The notes under the pieces were generated by a model, which saw nothing but the letters and a program-made list of their open reading frames with translations, did not search any database and was not told the DNA's origin. Shown here piece after piece: positions 60,019 to 64,000 of a DNA stretch of 64,000 bases. The stretch is from contig NZ_JBHLWM010000005.1 of assembly GCF_042432815.1 (NCBI RefSeq), positions 744,001 through 808,000 on the forward strand, read 5' to 3'. Origin of the DNA: Rhodopseudomonas telluris. GTDB lineage: Bacteria > Pseudomonadota > Alphaproteobacteria > Rhizobiales > Xanthobacteraceae. Within the stretch, counting starts at the first letter, position 1; each line of letters begins with the position of its first letter. A program made the translations under genes and the position numbers.

Positions 60019-62028
60019 TCACACGCCCCGGTGGAACCGGCCGGACGATTCGCCAAATCCTTCGATCAGCGCCTCAGTTCCGTCCACTTCCGAAAGCCGC
60101 GCCTTGACGTCCCGCAACCAGGCGACGTTGGCTTCGCTGCCGTCTTCACCCAAGGCCAGCTCGGCATCCTTCAGCTCCCTAAGTAAGGAGTGAGATTGTC
60201 GATGCAAGGCAACGAGTTGCTGCCACGTCGAAAGTACATCCTCGCGCGCCGCGCCGGGGCCCGCGCCCCACACCGCCTGGGTCGTGATCGCGCGCTCAAG
60301 GCGTTGCAATTGCTCGGTTAACCCGGCCTTTGCCAGATCCGCACGCAGCCGCTCGGCCTGCCCGGCCTCATCGGCCGCCTGATGGTGGTCCTGCGCGAAG
60401 GCGGCGATGATCGCGGCGCGCAGCCGATGCGCCTCCGGGTGGGCGAATTCCAGCGCCGCGACCTCCTCGAGATGGTCGTCCAGCAGCCACGGATGGTTGA
60501 GCAGCGAGGTCAGGATCAGCGCCTCGCGGCGGGAGATCGCGCTGCGCTGGCCGCGCATGATCGGGCTGGAGGCGAGCTGCGGGCTCATCATCTGGTACGG
60601 GCCGCGGGCCAGCGAAGGCGCGCCGCCGCCCTGCCCCGGGCGCGGTCCGGGCCGGCCGCCCTGTGGAAAACTGCCCCGCGACGGGAACCGCCGCCCCGAA
60701 TCACCTCCACCGCGATAGCCGCCATCGCCGCCACGATAGCCGCCGCCGAAGCCGCCGACCGGCGCGAAGGCGTTGCGCAGGCGCTCGGCCCAGTCCTGGC
60801 GATAATAGCGCCGGACGACCTCGTCGCGGATGCCGTTCGCCAGCTCGTTGATGCGCGCCTCCAGGGCGGCGCGGCGCTCCGGCGTGGCGAAGCTGCCGCC
60901 TTCGGTTTCGCGCATCCACAACAGGTCGGCGAGCGGCCGGGCGACGCCCAGCACCTCCTCGATCGCCAGCCGGCCGCCGGCGCGGGCGAGATCGTCGGGG
61001 TCCTGGCCCTCCGGCAGCAGCGCGAAGCGCAGGCTCTTGCCGGGCTTGAGCTGCGGCAGCGCCAGGTCGGCAGCGCGATACGCCGCCTTCTGGCCGGCGC
61101 GGTCGCCGTCGAAGCACAGGATCGGCTCGTCGGCCATCTTCCACAACAGCGCGAGCTGGTTCTCGGTCAGCGCGGTGCCGAGCGGCGCGACGGTGCCGGT
61201 GAAGCCCGCCGTCACCATGGCGATGACATCCACATAGCCCTCGACCACGATCACCGAAGCGCCGTCATGCGCCGCTTTGCGCGCGGTGGTGAGGTTGTAG
61301 AGGTTGTCGCCCTTGTGAAACAGCGGCGTCTCGGGCGAGTTCAGGTACTTGGCCGCGACGTCCTTCTCCAGCGCCCGGCCGCCGAACGCGATCACCCGGC
61401 CGCGGATGTCGGTGATCGGAAACATCACGCGGTCGCGGAACTTGTCGAACGGCACCGGGATGTCGTCGCCGGCCGACAGCAGCCCGGCCTCGACCATGTC
61501 CTCGACCGGGACGCCGTGCTTGCCGAGATGCTCCTTCAGCGCGAACCGCTCGGGCGAGGCGTAGCCGATGCGGAACTTGACCTGGGTCGATGGCAGCATG
61601 CCGCGATCGGCCAGATAGCCGCGGGCGCGGGCGCCGGCGCGCGAGGCGAGATTCTCGGCGAAATACGCCGCCGCCAGTTCCATCACGTCGTACAGCGACT
61701 TGCGGCGCTGCGCCTGCCGCGCCGCATCCGGCGTCGCCGCCGGCAGCGCCAGCCCGGCCATTCCTGCCAGCCGCTCCACCGCCTCGGGGAAATCGACGCC
61801 CTCGGTGAGCATGATGAAATCGAAGATCGAGCCGTTGCGGCCGCTCGAGAAGTCGAACCACGCCTGCTTCTCGTCATTGACGAAGAACGACGGCGTCTTC
61901 TCCTGCTGGAACGGCGACAGCCCCTTCCACTCCCGCCCCGCCTTCTTCAACTTCACGCGCTTGCCGACGACATCCGACACCGGAAGCCGGGCTTTCAGCT
62001 CGTCGAGAAATTGCGGCGTGAAGCGCAT
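60019..62028 (-). CDS. dnaG: DNA primase DnaG lacking zinc-binding ligands
   Basis: 669-residue replicative primase. The N-terminal CHC2-type region is recognisable (GREWKGLSPFQQEKTPSFFV, FDFSSGRNGSIFDFI, residues 31-72) but all canonical zinc ligands (C-x2-H and C-x2-C) are replaced. The TOPRIM core is intact: VIVVEGYVDVIAM, PLGTALTENQ and CFDGDRAGQKAA. The C-terminal DnaB-binding part follows a Gly/Arg-rich linker (about 430-480: GGFGGGYRGGDGGYRGG). The start is the ATG of MRFTPQFL; a TTG two codons upstream is an artefact. The protein makes RNA primers at the fork. Confidence 0.96.
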   Translation of the reverse strand: MRFTPQFLDELKARLPVSDVVGKRVKLKKAGREWKGLSPFQQEKTPSFFVNDEKQAWFDFSSGRNGSIFDFIMLTEGVDFPEAVERLAGMAGLALPAATPDAARQAQRRKSLYDVMELAAAYFAENLASRAGARARGYLADRGMLPSTQVKFRIGYASPERFALKEHLGKHGVPVEDMVEAGLLSAGDDIPVPFDKFRDRVMFPITDIRGRVIAFGGRALEKDVAAKYLNSPETPLFHKGDNLYNLTTARKAAHDGASVIVVEGYVDVIAMVTAGFTGTVAPLGTALTENQLALLWKMADEPILCFDGDRAGQKAAYRAADLALPQLKPGKSLRFALLPEGQDPDDLARAGGRLAIEEVLGVARPLADLLWMRETEGGSFATPERRAALEARINELANGIRDEVVRRYYRQDWAERLRNAFAPVGGFGGGYRGGDGGYRGGGDSGRRFPSRGSFPQGGRPGPRPGQGGGAPSLARGPYQMMSPQLASSPIMRGQRSAISRREALILTSLLNHPWLLDDHLEEVAALEFAHPEAHRLRAAIIAAFAQDHHQAADEAGQAERLRADLAKAGLTEQLQRLERAITTQAVWGAGPGAAREDVLSTWQQLVALHRQSHSLLRELKDAELALGEDGSEANVAWLRDVKARLSEVDGTEALIEGFGESSGRFHRGV

Positions 62029-62160
62029 GAACAACCTTGCGTGGCCCGGCGGGCGCCAGGGGCTCTAGGCTTGACATATATGGAGGGGCCGCGGCCGCGT
62101 TATACCGGATATCCACAGCGTGCGGCCAGCACGGTTTCCCACCCGCCAACCCACCCCACC

Positions 62161-62535
62161 CTCATTCCGGGGCGCTCGCAGCGAGCGAATCCGGAATCCA
62201 GAAGTTGGGGAGCGACCCTATGCCGGCTGCACATCGCACATTCACTGCCTGGGGCGCCCTCACCCCAGCCCTCTCCCGCAAGCGGGAGAGGGAGCGCGCT
62301 GCGGCTCGGGGCTATCTCATAGGGAGCGATTGCCGACATCGAGCAAGCCTCGAGCCCGGCGCCTCTGCTCCCCTCCCCCTTGCGGGGAGGGGTCGGGGGT
62401 GGGGGTCCCCAGGCACTGTGCCGGCGTCGTTCGCAGACACCGTGCCGTGTGTTCGCGTCGTCGCAGCACGGTGCCTGGGGCGCCCTCACCCCAGCCCTCT
62501 CCCGCGCGCGGGAGAGGGAGCGCGCTGCGGTCGGG
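62161..62535. repeat. REP-like repeat cluster upstream of dnaG
   Basis: 'CATTCCGGGGCGCTCGC' unit (62161-62216), 'CTCTCCCGC-AA-GCGGGAGAG' (62252-62306), 'CTCCCCTCCCCCTTGCGGGG' (62365-62413) and 'CTCTCCCGC-GC-GCGGGAGAG' (62475-62530). These fill most of the 757-nt gap 62029-62785; no gene found there. Confidence 0.75.
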
Positions 62536-62785
62536 GTTAGTCCTCGTCCTCAGACGGAGCGCGGGAATGATGGGCTCCCTTCAATGACGACACCTATGAT
62601 CACTTTCGTCCACTTTCCTTCGCATCTGCAGCAGATTTGATCTGGCTCATTGTTGCACCGCGGAAGCGGGCGCTCAGTGCCGCACCCTGCTTTGCGGGGA
62701 GTCGGGGAGAACGGTTCACCAAGGTCGAGGGCTCACTGCGCCGGTCCCCTGTGGGGAGCGGCGCCAAACGACTGGAGCCAGAACC

Positions 62786-63028
62786 ATGGCAAATTGTACC
62801 CGATGCAATGCGGAAATGACCTCGCTCGGCGCCGAAACGGTCGACGGGGTCTATGCGATCCACGCCTGGAAATGCGACGATTGCGGCGACGCGCTCACCA
62901 TCGCGACCGCTGCGGTCGAGACCTATGACTTCCCCAGCTTCTGCCTGTCCGAGCCCGGCGATCCGGAATGGCTGACGCTGTTGCCGCTCGCCGCCAACGC
63001 GCACGTCGAACTGCACCTCAATCGCTAG
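62786..63028 (+). CDS. Small zinc-ribbon-like protein
   Basis: 80 residues with two CxxC pairs (CTRC at 4-7 and CDDC at about 30-33) predicting one zinc site. The rest is acidic. GGAG lies 9 nt before the ATG. Its stop overlaps the convergent gamma-glutamylcyclotransferase gene by 11 nt. Function unknown. Confidence 0.7.
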   Translation: MANCTRCNAEMTSLGAETVDGVYAIHAWKCDDCGDALTIATAAVETYDFPSFCLSEPGDPEWLTLLPLAANAHVELHLNR

Positions 63029-63428
63029 AGGCGACGACGTCGGCGAACCGTCCCGACGGAATGTGCCGCAGCTTCGCGACGTCGAAATTGTAGATGTAAA
63101 CGAAGGCCTCGACCTCGCCGCCTTCCGCGAGCGTGACGCGCGCGATCTCGCGCCGGTATGGCGCGGGCTGTTCGCAGCCCTCGCCGCAGCCTTCGTAATC
63201 GTCGAGCACCGCCAGCAGGTCGGCCGGACGGTGCAGCCTGAACAGATCGCCGAACACCCGGTCGGACGCGGCGGTCGCTTCGATCAAACCGGGATAATGA
63301 CGGACCTGATACAGCCGGCCGGGCATCGTCGCCGCGCCGAGATAGTCGGCATTGTCCGACAGTTGCCGCGCCATCGGATGATCATAGCCGCGCATCAGCG
63401 TGCCATAGACGAACAGACGGTCCAGCAT
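63018..63428 (-). CDS. Gamma-glutamylcyclotransferase-like (AIG2) protein
   Basis: 136-residue AIG2/GGCT fold. The signature LFVYGTLMRGYDHP (YGTL) is at the N-terminus; LYQVRHYPGLIEA and LDDYEGCGEG follow. Would release 5-oxoproline from gamma-glutamyl amines or peptides. The start MLDRLFVYG has GGGGAG upstream; the upstream frame is a shadow of the transglutaminase-like gene. Confidence 0.85.
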   Translation of the reverse strand: MLDRLFVYGTLMRGYDHPMARQLSDNADYLGAATMPGRLYQVRHYPGLIEATAASDRVFGDLFRLHRPADLLAVLDDYEGCGEGCEQPAPYRREIARVTLAEGGEVEAFVYIYNFDVAKLRHIPSGRFADVVASSD

Positions 63429-63460
63429 CGGGCTCCCCGGGCAACTCACTCTGTGGCCTG

Positions 63461-64000
63461 CTAGGCCGACACCGCCACCATCGGCATGGCGACGGCTTCG
63501 TCGGCCGAAGACACCACGATCCGCACATCCATCCGCAGGAAGTCGTCGGCCCCGCCCGCATAGGTCCCGTGCAGCGGGACGGCCTGATACGGATCGCGCG
63601 CCACCGCGACGCGGATCAGATCGCGGCTGCCGATGATGCCGTTGGTCGGATCGAACTCGATCCAGCCGGCGCTCGGCAGATAGACCTGAACCCACGCATG
63701 TGTCGAGCCTCCGCCGACATGGCCGCCATCGCCGCCGTCGTGGACGAACAGATAGCCCGACACGAACCGCGCCGCGATGCCGAGCCGGCGCAGCGCCTCG
63801 ATCATCAGCAGCGCGAAATCACGGCAGGTGCCGGAGCCGGTCTGCAGCGTGTCGAGCGGATGCTGGGTGCCGTGGGCGTGGCGCTTGCGATAGTGGAAGC
63901 CGTCGCGAATGCCGTGGGTGATGCGGCTGAGGATGTCGAAGGTCCGGGTCGAGGGACCGTCGTCGAGGAAGCCGCGTGCCCAGGCCGCCAGCTCTCCCTC
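63461..64000 (-). CDS. Transglutaminase-like cysteine peptidase, 5'-truncated by window edge
   Basis: Only the last 179 or so residues are in the window. The papain-like triad is visible: Cys in GSGTCRDFALLM, His in GGSTHAWVQV and Asp in EFDPTNGIIG. The upstream piece (TRTFDILSRITHGIRDGFHY) belongs to the bacterial transglutaminase-like group. It probably hydrolyses or cross-links peptides. Neighbour of the AIG2 gene, 32 nt away. Confidence 0.88.
   Translation of the reverse strand, partial: EGELAAWARGFLDDGPSTRTFDILSRITHGIRDGFHYRKRHAHGTQHPLDTLQTGSGTCRDFALLMIEALRRLGIAARFVSGYLFVHDGGDGGHVGGGSTHAWVQVYLPSAGWIEFDPTNGIIGSRDLIRVAVARDPYQAVPLHGTYAGGADDFLRMDVRIVVSSADEAVAMPMVAVSA

Noticed and set aside
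60382..62322. 646-aa open frame on the plus strand
   Set aside because: Antisense of dnaG, low-complexity Arg/Ala-rich translation that also runs into REP-like repeats.

Overview
The window is high-GC DNA (my impression is roughly two thirds G+C) with dense, overlapping operons, no CRISPR array and one recognisable insertion-sequence remnant. Gene content (two fused-UreAB urease clusters, PmtA, a zinc-ligand-less DnaG beside RpoD, FliK-FlgD, many GC-rich REP-like repeats) points to an alphaproteobacterium of the Rhizobiales, most like Rhodopseudomonas or Bradyrhizobium. That placement is inferred from protein character; no database search was run.

Region 1 (1-16277, minus strand) is one long amide/urea utilisation locus. 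In transcription order it holds a cytoplasmic AmiC-like ligand sensor, an AmiR-like ANTAR antiterminator, a leader with an intrinsic terminator, the urtABCDE ABC transporter, aliphatic amidase AmiE, an NCS1 permease, an amidase-signature hydrolase, a MetX-like alpha/beta hydrolase, and urease genes ureE-ureF-ureAB-ureC-ureG (ureG runs off the left edge). The order suggests an inducer-sensing system that opens transcription of the whole pathway: import amides/urea, hydrolyse amides, hydrolyse urea to ammonia.

Region 2 (16517-31923) is a nicotinate catabolic cluster. NicA-NicB (nicotinate dehydrogenase with a three-haem cytochrome c tail) is combined with 6-hydroxynicotinate reductase, a ferredoxin-NADP reductase and an enamidase, i.e. 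the reductive 'anaerobic-type' ring route. It continues with a UPF0280 protein, two tandem DUF1185 proteins, a branched-chain-amino-acid-type ABC transporter and a MarR-family regulator. Three near-identical operator-like sequences sit upstream of fpr and in the nicA/hnr divergent region.

Region 3 (31847-38191, minus strand) is a second complete urease cluster, ureE-ureF-ureAB-ureC-ureG-ureD, preceded by an orphan cytoplasmic AmiC-like sensor. Its UreE lacks the His-rich tail found in the first cluster.

Region 4 (38502-51049) is mostly housekeeping: tRNA-Met, pmtA, mnmA, fliK-flgD, a lytic transglycosylase, a DJ-1/PfpI protein, a cupin, a ketoacyl synthase III and an SDR. It also has a cytoplasmic S8 protease with a small partner gene behind a palindromic operator.

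Region 5 (51138-57006) is accessory: a HisKA_2-type sensor kinase, an IS481-type transposase remnant, a pair of lower-GC membrane-anchored paralogues sharing an unrecognised C-terminal domain, small gene pairs (including DUF4160-DUF2442) and many REP-like repeats. Region 6 (57570-64000) holds rpoD, dnaG, a small zinc-ribbon protein, a gamma-glutamylcyclotransferase-like protein and the 3' part of a transglutaminase-like gene.
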